This document shows positions 8,101-15,812 of a stretch of 64,000 nt of DNA, in pieces; the stretch's first letter is position 1; every line of letters begins with the position of its first letter. The notes below the pieces were generated by a model, which was not told the DNA's origin, searched no databases, and was given only the letters and a program-made list of their open reading frames with translations. This DNA is from a virus: positions 124,001 to 188,000 of the IMG/VR virus record IMGVR_UViG_3300024259_002152; one strand, written 5' to 3'. A program made the position numbers and the translations under genes.

Positions 8101-8454
8101 ATGAGCGGAGATTGCAAACAAATTGTGATTGATGACTCGGTGGCTGACAAAGAATCTATTTATAAGATATTATCGGAATTTGCTCGTGACGAAAAAGTTT
8201 CAGTTTTCAAAGTGGGAGACACTTCTACTGCAAATATGAAAAAAATGAATGAATCATGTATAAGATATCGGGAGGAAGTCCACAAATTGGCAGAAAGAAC
8301 CAAAAGATTAGCAAAGGAAGAAAAAAGACGGAAAAAAGAGTTATCCAGGCTTAGAGAGGAAGAGAAAGAACTTGTTAAAAAATTATCAGATATGGAAAAA
8401 GAAATAAATTTTAGAGTAATAAATGATAATCGTGCTAATTGGTTGGATTTATGA
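8101..8454 (+). CDS. Coiled-coil protein with divergent C-terminal tag
   Basis: 117 residues. Residues about 40-105 form a long charged heptad-like helix (KLAERTKRLAKEEKRRKKEL and following), typical of a coiled coil. The C-terminus is RANWLDL, which keeps the R and the final L-D-L of the R-F-E-I-L-D-L tag on its neighbours; I treat it as a diverged version. The stop is part of ATGATG, so the next gene starts inside it. Function unknown; the order 'globular, coiled-coil, globular, globular' with shared tags suggests a complex or shared destination. Confidence 0.65.
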   Translation: MSGDCKQIVIDDSVADKESIYKILSEFARDEKVSVFKVGDTSTANMKKMNESCIRYREEVHKLAERTKRLAKEEKRRKKELSRLREEEKELVKKLSDMEKEINFRVINDNRANWLDL

Positions 8455-8918
8455 TGGACCTATTACAAGTTATAATTCCTGATGTTTCGAATTTTTATAT
8501 CCTATTAAAAAACGGAGAAAGAATACCTATATATCGATATTCAAAAATTGATATTAATTTTTGTGAGAGGACTGTCTTTAAAAATGGTGCTAGTCAGAAA
8601 GTTCAATCTCCTCTTATTACTTATAAAATTGAATTAGATAAAGATTCTAAAGAAAAATTAAAAACATTGTTTTCTAATTATTCTTGTTCTTCGACTTTAC
8701 ATACAAGAAGAGCAAAAATCAAAGTGGGTAAGTATGGATATATATTTGATGTAGATATATCGGCAAGACCTGACATGGGAGATTCTTATCTTTTGAAAAG
8801 AGGATATAGAGAAAGTATTGAAATATCCTTAAAGCTAGAGAATACAGATATATCTTTATTCGATGATGCAGAAGAAGCTTATGAAAAATATAGTCGTTTT
8901 GAAATATTGGACTTATAA
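8451..8918 (+). CDS. Unknown beta-rich protein with C-terminal RFEILDL tag
   Basis: About 155 residues. The start is ATG 8451 or 8454 in ATGATG overlapping the previous stop; a TTG at 8439 in frame is less likely. The body alternates short strands (FYILLKNGERIPIYRYSKID; AKIKVGKYGYIFDVDISA), without a recognised domain. It ends SRFEILDL (tag codons 8895-8915). The stop TAA and the next ATG overlap as TAATG. Its neighbours of similar length, also tagged, are probably functionally linked. Confidence 0.65.
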   Translation: MMDLLQVIIPDVSNFYILLKNGERIPIYRYSKIDINFCERTVFKNGASQKVQSPLITYKIELDKDSKEKLKTLFSNYSCSSTLHTRRAKIKVGKYGYIFDVDISARPDMGDSYLLKRGYRESIEISLKLENTDISLFDDAEEAYEKYSRFEILDL

Positions 8919-9367
8919 TGGCATACGGCAGCGTCACGACACTTTTAGGTGATAATTTTTCTATTTATTATGGTGATTGCGAAATTATTACAAATTTTTG
9001 TATTGACCATATGGAATTTGATGGTCATTCTCACTCTGGCAATGTTATATATAATTTTACAGCAGATTGCACTGATGTCCAATTTAATGGATGGCAAGAG
9101 GATTTTTCGAGACCTTATTCTGGTGGCGTAAATGTTGTAGCAAAAAATGGTGAAGATGTAGAAATCCCTATTTGTATGACCTCTTATGAGGTGCATCAAA
9201 ACGATATCGATATTACTAGCATTGATGGACAGCATTCTGTTCTTCCTGGAGAAAGACGTATAACTGTTTGTGGTTATATTGATTCTGGAGATTTTTCTGA
9301 TGTTGAGAGGAAAGAGACAAAAGAAGAAACATCGATTTGTAGTCGTTTTGAAATATTAGATTTATGA
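8918..9367 (+). CDS. Unknown beta-rich protein with C-terminal RFEILDL tag
   Basis: 149 residues. Many beta-prone stretches (NFSIYYGDCEIITNFCIDHM, NVIYNFTADCTDVQFNGW, ERRITVCGYIDSG) suggest a beta-sandwich or small jelly-roll domain, with no family recognised. A short charged linker (about 132-141, rich in Glu/Lys) leads to SRFEILDL (tag codons 9344-9364), so the tag is likely flexible and exposed. The stop TGA lies in ATGA, which also starts the downstream DUF115-like gene. Confidence 0.65.
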   Translation: MAYGSVTTLLGDNFSIYYGDCEIITNFCIDHMEFDGHSHSGNVIYNFTADCTDVQFNGWQEDFSRPYSGGVNVVAKNGEDVEIPICMTSYEVHQNDIDITSIDGQHSVLPGERRITVCGYIDSGDFSDVERKETKEETSICSRFEILDL

Positions 9368-10077
9368 ATAACACTTACACTCAATTAGTTAATAAGCATA
9401 TAGGGAAATTATGCATAATATTAGGAGCAGGACCATCTTTACATGATTTGTGTATATCTCCTTATTTTAAAGAAATATTAAATTATGTTGTTATTTCTAT
9501 TAATTCGGCATTTATGCCTTTGGCAGAATTTGATCTTGACCCAGAGAAACATTATTGGGTGTCCAATGACGTATTGTGCCGTAGATGGACCTATTGGAAA
9601 GATGTTGAGAAATCTAATTGCACAAAAGTAGTTCGTGATAGTTGGCTAAAATATAGAGAACAAATGAGCAATACTTTGTTTTTTTCTCCACGTCCTACTT
9701 CAGAAGATATAGTTAATCCCAAAGATGTTGGACTTTGTTATTGCTCTTCTGGACCTACATCACTAGATTTAGCTCTTCAAATGGGCTGTAAATTAATTTT
9801 TCTTTTCGGAATAGATCATAATGATAATGATAGGAAACATCATTTTTGGCAGTCGTTATATGATAGAAAAAATAGACCAACTGCTAATGCTAATATTTAT
9901 GATTCTTGGAAAAAACAAAATAGGGTTTTTGAATTTAATGATAAATCTTATAAAGCATTAAAGAAATTTGCTGATATAAAAAAAGCAGAGATATATAATT
10001 GTAGTAATATTACTAAAGTTACTGCTTTTGATAGAATATCGATAGACTATGCTTTTAAATTAATAGGGAAAAAATGA
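9364..10077 (+). CDS. DUF115/GT42-like glycosyltransferase-fold protein
   Basis: 237 residues. IILGAGPSLHDL near the N-terminus is the glycine-rich 'GxGPSL' nucleotide-binding motif shared by DUF115 (Maf-type) proteins and GT42 sialyltransferases. The second hallmark is GPTSLDLALQMGCKLIFLFG, followed by IDHND, matching the 'S.....A..lG...I.l.G.D' segment of those families. A donor such as a CMP-nonulosonate is inferred only. It is one of five such proteins in the window and most like the one at 16130. It overlaps the preceding tagged gene by ATGA and the next gene by 4 nt. Confidence 0.65.
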   Translation: MNNTYTQLVNKHIGKLCIILGAGPSLHDLCISPYFKEILNYVVISINSAFMPLAEFDLDPEKHYWVSNDVLCRRWTYWKDVEKSNCTKVVRDSWLKYREQMSNTLFFSPRPTSEDIVNPKDVGLCYCSSGPTSLDLALQMGCKLIFLFGIDHNDNDRKHHFWQSLYDRKNRPTANANIYDSWKKQNRVFEFNDKSYKALKKFADIKKAEIYNCSNITKVTAFDRISIDYAFKLIGKK

Positions 10078-10526
10078 AAACTTCATATTATTACGAAAAG
10101 GCAAAAGACCTAAATGCCGTGTCTATAGCAGCTAAAGCTCCATCATGGTATAAGGGAAGAGAGTATAAAAAACTTGCTCCTAAATATTGGTTTTTTAAGA
10201 AATATAAAAAGGATGAAGATGAAGATTTTTATACAGAGCATTACTATAAAGAAGTGTTGGACAAGTTAGATCCAGCAGAGGTGTATAAAGAACTAGGGAA
10301 AGATGCTATTCTTCTTTGCTGGGAAGCTCCAGATAAATTCTGCCATAGACATATTGTTGCAGAATGGCTGGCGTATAGATTAGGAGTAAAAGTGGAGGAG
10401 TATAAGAGTATAGATGATATTATTGATGAATGGCATAAAGGGGATAGTGATCTTGAGTTGCACGAGTATTTAGGAATGAGTTTAGAAGAATATGGTAAGT
10501 TTGTAAAGGGAGAATACAATGAATAA
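10074..10526 (+). CDS. DUF488 family protein
   Basis: 150 residues. The diagnostic segment is ILLCWEAPDKFCHRHIVAEW (about 82-101), matching the DUF488 pattern 'lLCye....CHR..va.wl', whose Cys and His residues are conserved. The N-terminal SIAAKAPSWYKGREYKKLAP also fits family members, which are found widely in bacteria and phages with no established activity. An acidic stretch DEDEDF sits mid-protein. A 17-codon frame with its own Shine-Dalgarno overlaps its end and the next gene's start. Confidence 0.75.
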   Translation: MKTSYYYEKAKDLNAVSIAAKAPSWYKGREYKKLAPKYWFFKKYKKDEDEDFYTEHYYKEVLDKLDPAEVYKELGKDAILLCWEAPDKFCHRHIVAEWLAYRLGVKVEEYKSIDDIIDEWHKGDSDLELHEYLGMSLEEYGKFVKGEYNE

Positions 10527-10547
10527 AAAGATGATAGGAGTAGTATC

Positions 10548-10928
10548 GTGGAAACAGATTCTGATAGATTAAAAAAAATGCAGACAAAAGTGGTTGAGCT
10601 TAAGAAAAAGCTACAAAAGAAACAGACTATTCGAGAATATCTAGAAGATATTCCAAAGAGTTGTTATAAATTAGGTGCTGTTGTAAGATTTTTAAATAAT
10701 TGTAAAAAGAAATATAAAAAGTATAAGTCTTTTGATGTTTATGGATCTCAAAATTATGATGGATCGAGTGGTATCAGAATTTATGGACTAAGATTTGAGA
10801 CGGAAAAAGAATATACACAAAGAACGGGAAAAACTAAATATCAGAGACAAAAAGATGCATTGGCTGACAGGAAAATGGAAAAAGAGAAATTAAGAGAGTT
10901 GATGATAAAATATCCTGAAGGAGTTTGA
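10548..10928 (+). CDS. Hypothetical basic protein, 126 aa, GTG start
   Basis: Unrecognised. GTG 10548 is supported by AGGAG (10536-10540) seven bases upstream. The N-terminus is a Lys-rich helix (LKKMQTKVVELKKKLQKKQ), then a compact middle part (FLNNCKKKYKKYKSFDVYGS) and a second basic helix. The overall strong positive charge suggests nucleic-acid contact, which is only an inference. No cysteine cluster, signal peptide or membrane helix. Confidence 0.6.
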   Translation: METDSDRLKKMQTKVVELKKKLQKKQTIREYLEDIPKSCYKLGAVVRFLNNCKKKYKKYKSFDVYGSQNYDGSSGIRIYGLRFETEKEYTQRTGKTKYQRQKDALADRKMEKEKLRELMIKYPEGV

Positions 10929-10941
10929 TAAGGGGAATAAT

Positions 10942-11277
10942 ATGATATATTCCGTTGATAAAACATTTTTTCTTTCTACGGAAGATAGATATCCTATCTC
11001 TCCTTTTAAATATGAAAAGAAAATAAGTAAAGACAAAGGATATATAATAGATAAAGATGGTATTATATGGATATTAACACATATGGTATTAGATGATAAG
11101 GATTATGGACAATGTTATTATGATGGTTGTTTAAGAGAATGTGTTACTTATATCGTTATGTATGACGGTTATTATAATTATCTAAATGTGAGATCACACA
11201 TAAAAGAGCATCTTGCTCCTAAAGAGAAATTTTATAACGAATTTTTAGGCCAATATGATAATGTTGGAAAATTATAA
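10942..11277 (+). CDS. Hypothetical protein, 111 aa
   Basis: Unrecognised. Tyrosine-rich and probably beta-rich (GYIIDKDGIIWILTHMV, ECVTYIVMYDGYYNYL), of a size and composition common among small early phage proteins. An AAGGGG Shine-Dalgarno site precedes the ATG. It is followed after 15 nt by another gene of the same size, but the two show no obvious similarity to each other. Confidence 0.6.
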   Translation: MIYSVDKTFFLSTEDRYPISPFKYEKKISKDKGYIIDKDGIIWILTHMVLDDKDYGQCYYDGCLRECVTYIVMYDGYYNYLNVRSHIKEHLAPKEKFYNEFLGQYDNVGKL

Positions 11278-11292
11278 GATAAGGAGATTTTC

Positions 11293-11631
11293 ATGGAAGT
11301 AGGATTTGTTTTCAAAGCAAATGATAGGTTATTTATTTCAGAATATTTGGGTAATAATAATTTTTCGGATGGTTATCCAATTAGTAATAATGAACCGTAT
11401 GAAGAACTAGGGGAAAATCAATTAGCTTTTGTTGAGATTGTTAAATACCCAACGGAAGATGGAGATATTGTATTTGAATTAAAAGATCATGGTTTTTATA
11501 CTATTGATAATGACTTTAGAGAGGGTGTAAAGGGCTATGAAATTTTGTTGGAGGTAGAGTGCAGAAGTAAATTATGTGAGATTGTAGAAGAATTAACAAA
11601 TAATGCTCTTCAAGATATTAGAAGAAATTAA
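11293..11631 (+). CDS. Hypothetical protein, 112 aa
   Basis: Unrecognised acidic protein with strand-rich N-terminal part (VGFVFKANDRLFISEYLG) and a helical C-terminus (CRSKLCEIVEELTNNALQDI). Strong Shine-Dalgarno AAGGAG upstream of the ATG. It sits in a run of well-spaced small genes (10.5-11.6 kb) each with its own ribosome site, unlike the overlapping tagged genes upstream. Confidence 0.6.
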   Translation: MEVGFVFKANDRLFISEYLGNNNFSDGYPISNNEPYEELGENQLAFVEIVKYPTEDGDIVFELKDHGFYTIDNDFREGVKGYEILLEVECRSKLCEIVEELTNNALQDIRRN

Positions 11632-11649
11632 GAAATAAGGAGAAATAAT

Positions 11650-12681
11650 ATGAATGTAGTTTTAGTCATACCAACTGGTATTGGTTGCGAAATCGGCGGC
11701 GACGCAGGAGATGCTCAACCAGCAGCTAGATTAATAGGATCTTGTTGTGATAAATTGATTCTTCATCCAAACGTTGTCAATGCGTCGGACATCAATGAGA
11801 TGCCTCCTAATGCGTGGTATGTTGAGGGGTCCATCCTAGATAGGTTCCTAGAGGGTCGTATCATTTTGAAAAAACCTTATAGTAATAAGATTTTAGTGGT
11901 AGTAAATGCTCCAGCCGATTATCAATCTATTAATGCCGTTTCTGCCGCAAGGGCTTCTTTAGGTATAGATGCAGAGATAGTTGAATTAGAGACTCCTTTA
12001 GAACTTATTGCCAGAATGGAAAATGGTTTGGCTACGGGAGATGTTCATGGTTGGGAAGCACTAATTAGACAGGTTCAGGATTATGAGTTTGATGCTTTAG
12101 CTATTGCTACTCCTATTACTATTTCTGAAGATGATCTTATATACTATTTTAGAGAAGGTGGAGTAAATCCTGTAGGAGGGGTTGAAGCTGTGGCTTCTAA
12201 AATAATTGCTGATAGGATAAATAAGCCAGTGGCTCACGGTCCTGTTGATTATAGTATGAAAGAATTTCGGGAAGTAGTTGATCCAAGAAAAGCAGTTGAA
12301 ATAATTACAGAGAATTATATTCATTGTATATTGAAAGGACTTCATCAAGCTCCAAGAATAGTTGATGTAGGGTGGGGAGTTCGAGGTGTCCCAGAATTTT
12401 CTGTAAATTGGCTGACTCTTCCTGACATAGATGTTATGATAAGTCCTATGGGATGTTTTGGTCCTCCTCATAGGGCTTGTTTAGCCAGTAATATACCTAT
12501 CATAGTAGTTCGGGAGAACACGACTGTTTTGAATGATTTTGAGGATGGAGATGAGAGATTTATATTTGTTGATAATTATATTGAAGCAGCAGGTATGATT
12601 ATGAGTATGAGAGCAGGAGTTCATCCTCCTACTGTTAGAAGACCGTTAGAATATACGAAAGTTACAAAAAATAGGTTTTGA
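11650..12681 (+). CDS. DUF3326 family protein
   Basis: 343 residues, the usual length of DUF3326 proteins, known chiefly from cyanobacteria and plants with unassigned function. The N-terminus VVLVIPTGIGCEIGGDAGDA closely fits the family pattern 'viPTGiGc.iGG.aGDA', and HPNVVNASDINEMP, YVEGSILDRFLEG, GGVEA and PMGCFGPPHRACLASNIPI follow in the expected order. No catalytic role should be assumed. Its presence in a phage-like gene array is unusual and suggests capture of a metabolic gene. AAGGAG ribosome site upstream; it ends 3 nt before the repeat-protein gene. Confidence 0.75.
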   Translation: MNVVLVIPTGIGCEIGGDAGDAQPAARLIGSCCDKLILHPNVVNASDINEMPPNAWYVEGSILDRFLEGRIILKKPYSNKILVVVNAPADYQSINAVSAARASLGIDAEIVELETPLELIARMENGLATGDVHGWEALIRQVQDYEFDALAIATPITISEDDLIYYFREGGVNPVGGVEAVASKIIADRINKPVAHGPVDYSMKEFREVVDPRKAVEIITENYIHCILKGLHQAPRIVDVGWGVRGVPEFSVNWLTLPDIDVMISPMGCFGPPHRACLASNIPIIVVRENTTVLNDFEDGDERFIFVDNYIEAAGMIMSMRAGVHPPTVRRPLEYTKVTKNRF

Positions 12682-12684
12682 CAG

Positions 12685-13800
12685 ATGGACAAAAAAGAAT
12701 TTTGTAAAAAATGTAATATTTCTTTGAAAGAACTAGAAGAATATATATCAGGAAAAATGATTTTTCATGATGTCGATTTTCGAGACTTATTACTAGTTAA
12801 AAATCAGACAGAAGAGATATGTTTAGAAGCAGTTAAGCAAAATGGCTATGCTTTGCATTATGTTGAAGATCAAACAGAACAAATCTGTTTAGAAGCAGTC
12901 AAACAAAATGGTTTGGTTTTAGAATATGTTGAAGATCAAACAGAACAAATTTGTTTAGAAGCGGTTAGACAAAACAGTTGTGTTTTGGAGTTTGTTGAAA
13001 AACAAACAGAACGAATTTGTTTAGAGGCAGTGAAAAAAGGAGGTTTTGCTGTAAAGCATGTTAGAAATCAAACAGAACAAATTTGTTTAGAAGCGGTCAG
13101 GCAAACTGGTCTGGCTTTGGAGTTTGTTGAAGATAGAACAGAATACGTATGTCTAGAAGCAATTAAGCAAACTAGTAATGCTTTGAGATACATTGAAGAT
13201 CAAACAGAAGAGATATGTTTTAAGGCGATTAGGAAAAATGGTCGTGCTATTCAATATGTTAAGAATCAAACAGAACAAATTTGTATAGAAGCAGTCAAAC
13301 AAAATGGAGGTGCTTTGCAATTTATTAAAAAACAGACAGAACAAATATGTTTAGAAGCTGTTAAACAAAATGGTTATGTTTTGCGTTATGTTAAAAATCA
13401 AACAGATGAAATCCGTTTAGAGGCAGTCAAACAATATGGTTTATCTTTGCAATTTGTTGAAAATAAGACAGAAAAAATATGTATAGAAGCAATAAGACAA
13501 ACTGGGACTGCCTTATTGTTTGTCGAGAATCAGACCGAACAAATGTGTTTAGAGGCAGTTAAACAAAATAGTTATGTTGTGAGATATGTCAAAAATCAAA
13601 AAGAAAAAATATGTGAGTTATTGTCAAAAAAACATCCTATTTTTATCCAGTACTCAGATAATTTTGATCTTGATCATATAGTTGAGCTAATAGGTAAAAA
13701 TAGGAAAGTGCTTAATTTTGTAGATTGGGATAGAGTTAATTTTGATAAAACAAAGAAAAGAAAGAAAATTAACAATAGGTTTGAAATATTAGATTTATGA
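12685..13800 (+). CDS. DUF4116-like 22-residue repeat protein with C-terminal RFEILDL tag
   Basis: 371 residues. Residues 41-304 are twelve tandem 22-residue units of the form QTEQICLEAVKQNGxALxYV, with a thirteenth degenerate unit, resembling DUF4116 repeats (alpha-helical, each a pair of short helices). A short non-repeat N-terminal cap of 40 residues precedes them. After the array comes a 45-residue basic region (KKRKKINN) and the tag RFEILDL (13777-13797). The array should form a solenoid, i.e. a binding scaffold; the ligand is unknown. Its stop forms ATGA with the next gene, which also carries the tag. Confidence 0.8.
   Translation: MDKKEFCKKCNISLKELEEYISGKMIFHDVDFRDLLLVKNQTEEICLEAVKQNGYALHYVEDQTEQICLEAVKQNGLVLEYVEDQTEQICLEAVRQNSCVLEFVEKQTERICLEAVKKGGFAVKHVRNQTEQICLEAVRQTGLALEFVEDRTEYVCLEAIKQTSNALRYIEDQTEEICFKAIRKNGRAIQYVKNQTEQICIEAVKQNGGALQFIKKQTEQICLEAVKQNGYVLRYVKNQTDEIRLEAVKQYGLSLQFVENKTEKICIEAIRQTGTALLFVENQTEQMCLEAVKQNSYVVRYVKNQKEKICELLSKKHPIFIQYSDNFDLDHIVELIGKNRKVLNFVDWDRVNFDKTKKRKKINNRFEILDL
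12805..13662 (+). repeat. Tandem 66-bp coding repeats (12 full plus 1 degenerate)
   Basis: In-frame units of 66 bp encode 22 residues each. Nucleotide identity between neighbouring units is partial, with many synonymous changes (CAA/CAG, GAA/GAG, TTA/ATA), so the array is not recent slippage. Conserved residues are the Thr-Glu, Ile-Cys-Leu-Glu-Ala-Val and the Gln-Asn/Thr-Gly turn. Confidence 0.9.
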
Positions 13801-14096
13801 AATACGGAATAGGCAACAAGGTAAGGATTAAAACATGGGACCAGATGGAGGAAGAATTTGGACTGATTAATGAAACCTATATAAAAATTGATCCATGTTT
13901 TTGTCGTTTTATGGAAAAAGAGATTAATGGATTAAACAATGGCAGAATTGTAACAATTAAAGATACTAAAGGACCAAAATGGTATAAGTTAGAAGAAATA
14001 GGTTATATCTGTGTTGATGATATGATCGAATGTCTAGCAGAAGATTATGTGGAACCAATACCTATTGGGAATAGGTTTGAAATATTAGATTTGTAA
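13797..14096 (+). CDS. Small SH3-like protein with C-terminal RFEILDL tag
   Basis: 99 residues. The N-terminus KYGIGNKVRIKTWDQMEEEF and the later GRIVTIKDTKGPKWYKLEEI match a widespread type of small phage/bacterial protein beginning 'G.KVrI.sW.qM..EfG', probably an SH3-like barrel; function unknown. A Pro-rich linker (VEPIPIGN) leads into RFEILDL (14073-14093), very similar to the linker-plus-tag of the protein at 14883. Overlaps the repeat-protein gene by ATGA. Confidence 0.7.
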   Translation: MKYGIGNKVRIKTWDQMEEEFGLINETYIKIDPCFCRFMEKEINGLNNGRIVTIKDTKGPKWYKLEEIGYICVDDMIECLAEDYVEPIPIGNRFEILDL

Positions 14097-14111
14097 GAAA
14101 GGAAAAATAAA

Positions 14112-14579
14112 ATGGCAATTAATTCAGAATTATTATTATTTATAGAACCAAAAGAAAAACCTTCTAACATTCCTATTATTGACGAGTTGACTAAAAAGAT
14201 GTCGGCTTCGTTGAGGAAAGCTAAAAAGGGAACTATACGTAGGTATAGTGTAATGGGTCAGGGGTATGAGTTTAATGAGGGAGATGGATGGTGTGGTTGG
14301 CATAATTGCTCATGTGGAGCAAATGCAGGAGGGCATGACTTTTTATTGTCTAATGGAGAGATGACTAACGCAAATTGTATTCATTATTTAGCATATCATA
14401 GAAAAGAAATATCACAAGAGCAATTAGATAGAGTTGCTAATTTAGGTGATGGTCAAGAAACTCCTGATAGTTATGAGTTAGAAAGAGGTAGAGAAGAATG
14501 GGTTAAACTCATGAATCCTGGCAGATCGAAAAAAGCCATGACTAGACAAGAATATTTAGATGGAATAAAACAAATATGA
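14112..14579 (+). CDS. Hypothetical Cys/His-containing protein, 155 aa
   Basis: Unrecognised. A central segment reads WCGWHNCSCGANAGGHDFLL followed by TNANCIHYLAYHR, with five cysteines and four histidines suited to a zinc site. The N-terminal 50 residues are charged and helical; the C-terminus is basic. The start has an AAAGGA site, and the end overlaps the deoxyribosyltransferase-like gene by 4 nt, suggesting coupled expression. Confidence 0.6.
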   Translation: MAINSELLLFIEPKEKPSNIPIIDELTKKMSASLRKAKKGTIRRYSVMGQGYEFNEGDGWCGWHNCSCGANAGGHDFLLSNGEMTNANCIHYLAYHRKEISQEQLDRVANLGDGQETPDSYELERGREEWVKLMNPGRSKKAMTRQEYLDGIKQI

Positions 14580-14878
14580 AAGACAATAAAATTATTTGTT
14601 TATGTGGTTCTACAAAATTTAAGAAAGAATTTGAAGAAGCGACATGGGAGCAATCGTTAAAAGAGAAAATAGTTTTATCGGTTTGTTGTTTTACTCATCA
14701 TGATAATCTTAAATGGTCTGATGAGCAACTATTACTATTCCATGATCTGCATAAGAGGAAGATAGAGATGGCAGATGAGATATTAGTTGTGAATGTTGGT
14801 GGATATATAGGAAAGACTACAAAGGAAGAGATAAAATATGCCGAATCATTAGGAAAAACGGTTATATATCAATATTAG
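14576..14878 (+). CDS. Nucleoside 2-deoxyribosyltransferase-like (Rossmann) protein
   Basis: 100 residues. ICLCGSTKF at the N-terminus (motif CGS.kf) and later MADEILVVNVGGYIGKTTKE then IKYAESLGKTVIY match short nucleoside 2-deoxyribosyltransferase-like/DUF4406-type proteins, in which the 'D.i.v.N.g.yiG..t..Ei.yA..lgk.v' segment closes the fold. They act on nucleoside N-glycosidic bonds; substrate here unknown. Immediately after (and overlapping) its stop, the DNA reads I-L-D-L-stop in another frame (14872-14886), a possible frameshifted remnant of the RFEILDL tag. Confidence 0.7.
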   Translation: MKDNKIICLCGSTKFKKEFEEATWEQSLKEKIVLSVCCFTHHDNLKWSDEQLLLFHDLHKRKIEMADEILVVNVGGYIGKTTKEEIKYAESLGKTVIYQY

Positions 14879-14882
14879 ATTT

Positions 14883-15143
14883 ATGAGCAAATGGATATCA
14901 ATAAATAAAGAACTTCCTCCTTTGAATACATCAGTAGAGATTATATATAATGATCGAATATCTCATGCTAAATTATTTAAGAATAAGAAAGGAATAGTAA
15001 TGTGGAAAGTATCAAATACTTCCTTAAGCGATCCAAGAAGTCTTTATTATAATATTAAATTTGAGCAAAAAGAAGTTCATTTTTGGAGAGAAGAAGAGAT
15101 ATTTGAACCAATTGGGAATAGATTCGAAATATTAGATTTGTAG
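14883..15143 (+). CDS. DUF551-like small protein with C-terminal RFEILDL tag
   Basis: 86 residues. KWISINKELPPLNTSVEIIY is the beginning typical of DUF551 and related phage proteins ('W.s..e.lP......V.v.y'), and HFWREEEIF the usual close, followed by EPIGN and the tag RFEILDL (15120-15140). The tag is therefore an addition after an otherwise complete small domain. The ATG lies inside a tag-like sequence after the previous gene. The gene is followed by a strong terminator, so it ends the transcription unit. Confidence 0.7.
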   Translation: MSKWISINKELPPLNTSVEIIYNDRISHAKLFKNKKGIVMWKVSNTSLSDPRSLYYNIKFEQKEVHFWREEEIFEPIGNRFEILDL

Positions 15144-15164
15144 TTTTTTGAGAAATAGTAAAAA

Positions 15165-15203
15165 GTGGATAATGCAATATTTTTTGCACTGTCCATTTTT
15201 TTT
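15165..15203 (+). terminator. Rho-independent terminator
   Basis: A 13-nt arm (15165-15177) pairs with 15184-15196 (two G-U pairs, one mismatch) around the 6-nt loop TATTTT, followed directly by a run of eight T. It ends the unit that began upstream with the tagged genes. Confidence 0.85.
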
Positions 15204-15282
15204 GAGAAAAAAGGAGGATTTTGAAGCGTAATATAATAATTAGTATTACAGACTTACAAAATTGCACGATTACGGAAAAAAG

Positions 15283-15798
15283 ATGGCTAAAGATATAATA
15301 GGATTTTACGAGGGTAGAGCTAGGAACCAAGAGGGATATACTATTGACGATATAAGTGGATTTACTGATGCAGGATTGGAGAAAAATCATTGTTATATAC
15401 AGTGGATATTTCCTTTGCCAGAAAAAAGTAAAGCAGTTCCTACTTCTCCTATATTAAGACAAGGAGATATAGACGAATTTAATCGTCGTCCTGATTTACA
15501 GAAGAAGATGAGAACTATGTTTGAAATTATGCTTATGTTCTATGGTCTTAATATTTACGAACATAAAGTAAGAACTTCTTTTGAGCATTGGCATTATAGA
15601 TATCCTGTGTGGTTAACTCCTCGTAATCATAATTTTTTAAGAATAAGTAGAATAATTAGATCTGCGAAGTTATTAGGGTTAAAGGGAGAGGCGCAAATGT
15701 TTTATGATTTTTTGTGCAATATTTATAAAGATAATAAAGGGACCATAGGTCCTGTTACAAAACAATTTTGGGACGAGGCCATAACTAAAGATTTTTAA
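15283..15798 (+). CDS. Opioid growth factor receptor (OGFr)-domain-like protein
   Basis: From ATG 15283 the protein has 171 residues. IIGFYEGRARNQEGYTIDDI, LEKNHCYIQWIFPLPE and later YGLNIY, HWHYRYPVW follow the OGFr conserved region ('i..FY.g...n..G.t..di......Le..HdyIQWlFPl'), known in bacteria and fungi without assigned function. The start is uncertain: an in-frame TTG at 15262 has no ribosome site, whereas a perfect AAGGAGG at 15211 serves a short 25-codon frame (TTG 15221) overlapping in another frame, so a leader peptide or a -1 shift at the A6 run is possible. Confidence 0.7.
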   Translation: MAKDIIGFYEGRARNQEGYTIDDISGFTDAGLEKNHCYIQWIFPLPEKSKAVPTSPILRQGDIDEFNRRPDLQKKMRTMFEIMLMFYGLNIYEHKVRTSFEHWHYRYPVWLTPRNHNFLRISRIIRSAKLLGLKGEAQMFYDFLCNIYKDNKGTIGPVTKQFWDEAITKDF

Positions 15799-15812
15799 AT
15801 AGGAGAAAGATA

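Noticed and set aside
8439-8453. TTG 8439 as start of the third tagged gene
   Set aside because: No ribosome site; ATG 8451/8454 in the ATGATG junction is better and matches the overlap style of neighbours.
7690-9367. Reading the four tagged genes as tail or baseplate proteins
   Set aside because: They are small and beta-rich and could fit such roles, but no specific structural-protein motif was found and no other virion gene is nearby.
10519-10572. Short 17-codon frame (starting at ATG 10519) with a GGGAG site between the DUF488 gene and the GTG-start gene
   Set aside because: Too short to support; overlaps both neighbours. It could be a leader, but the GTG start downstream has its own AGGAG.
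12097-12471. Long minus-strand open frame inside the DUF3326 gene (also many similar frames elsewhere)
   Set aside because: Low-complexity antisense of a strongly supported gene, with no ribosome site and no family motif.
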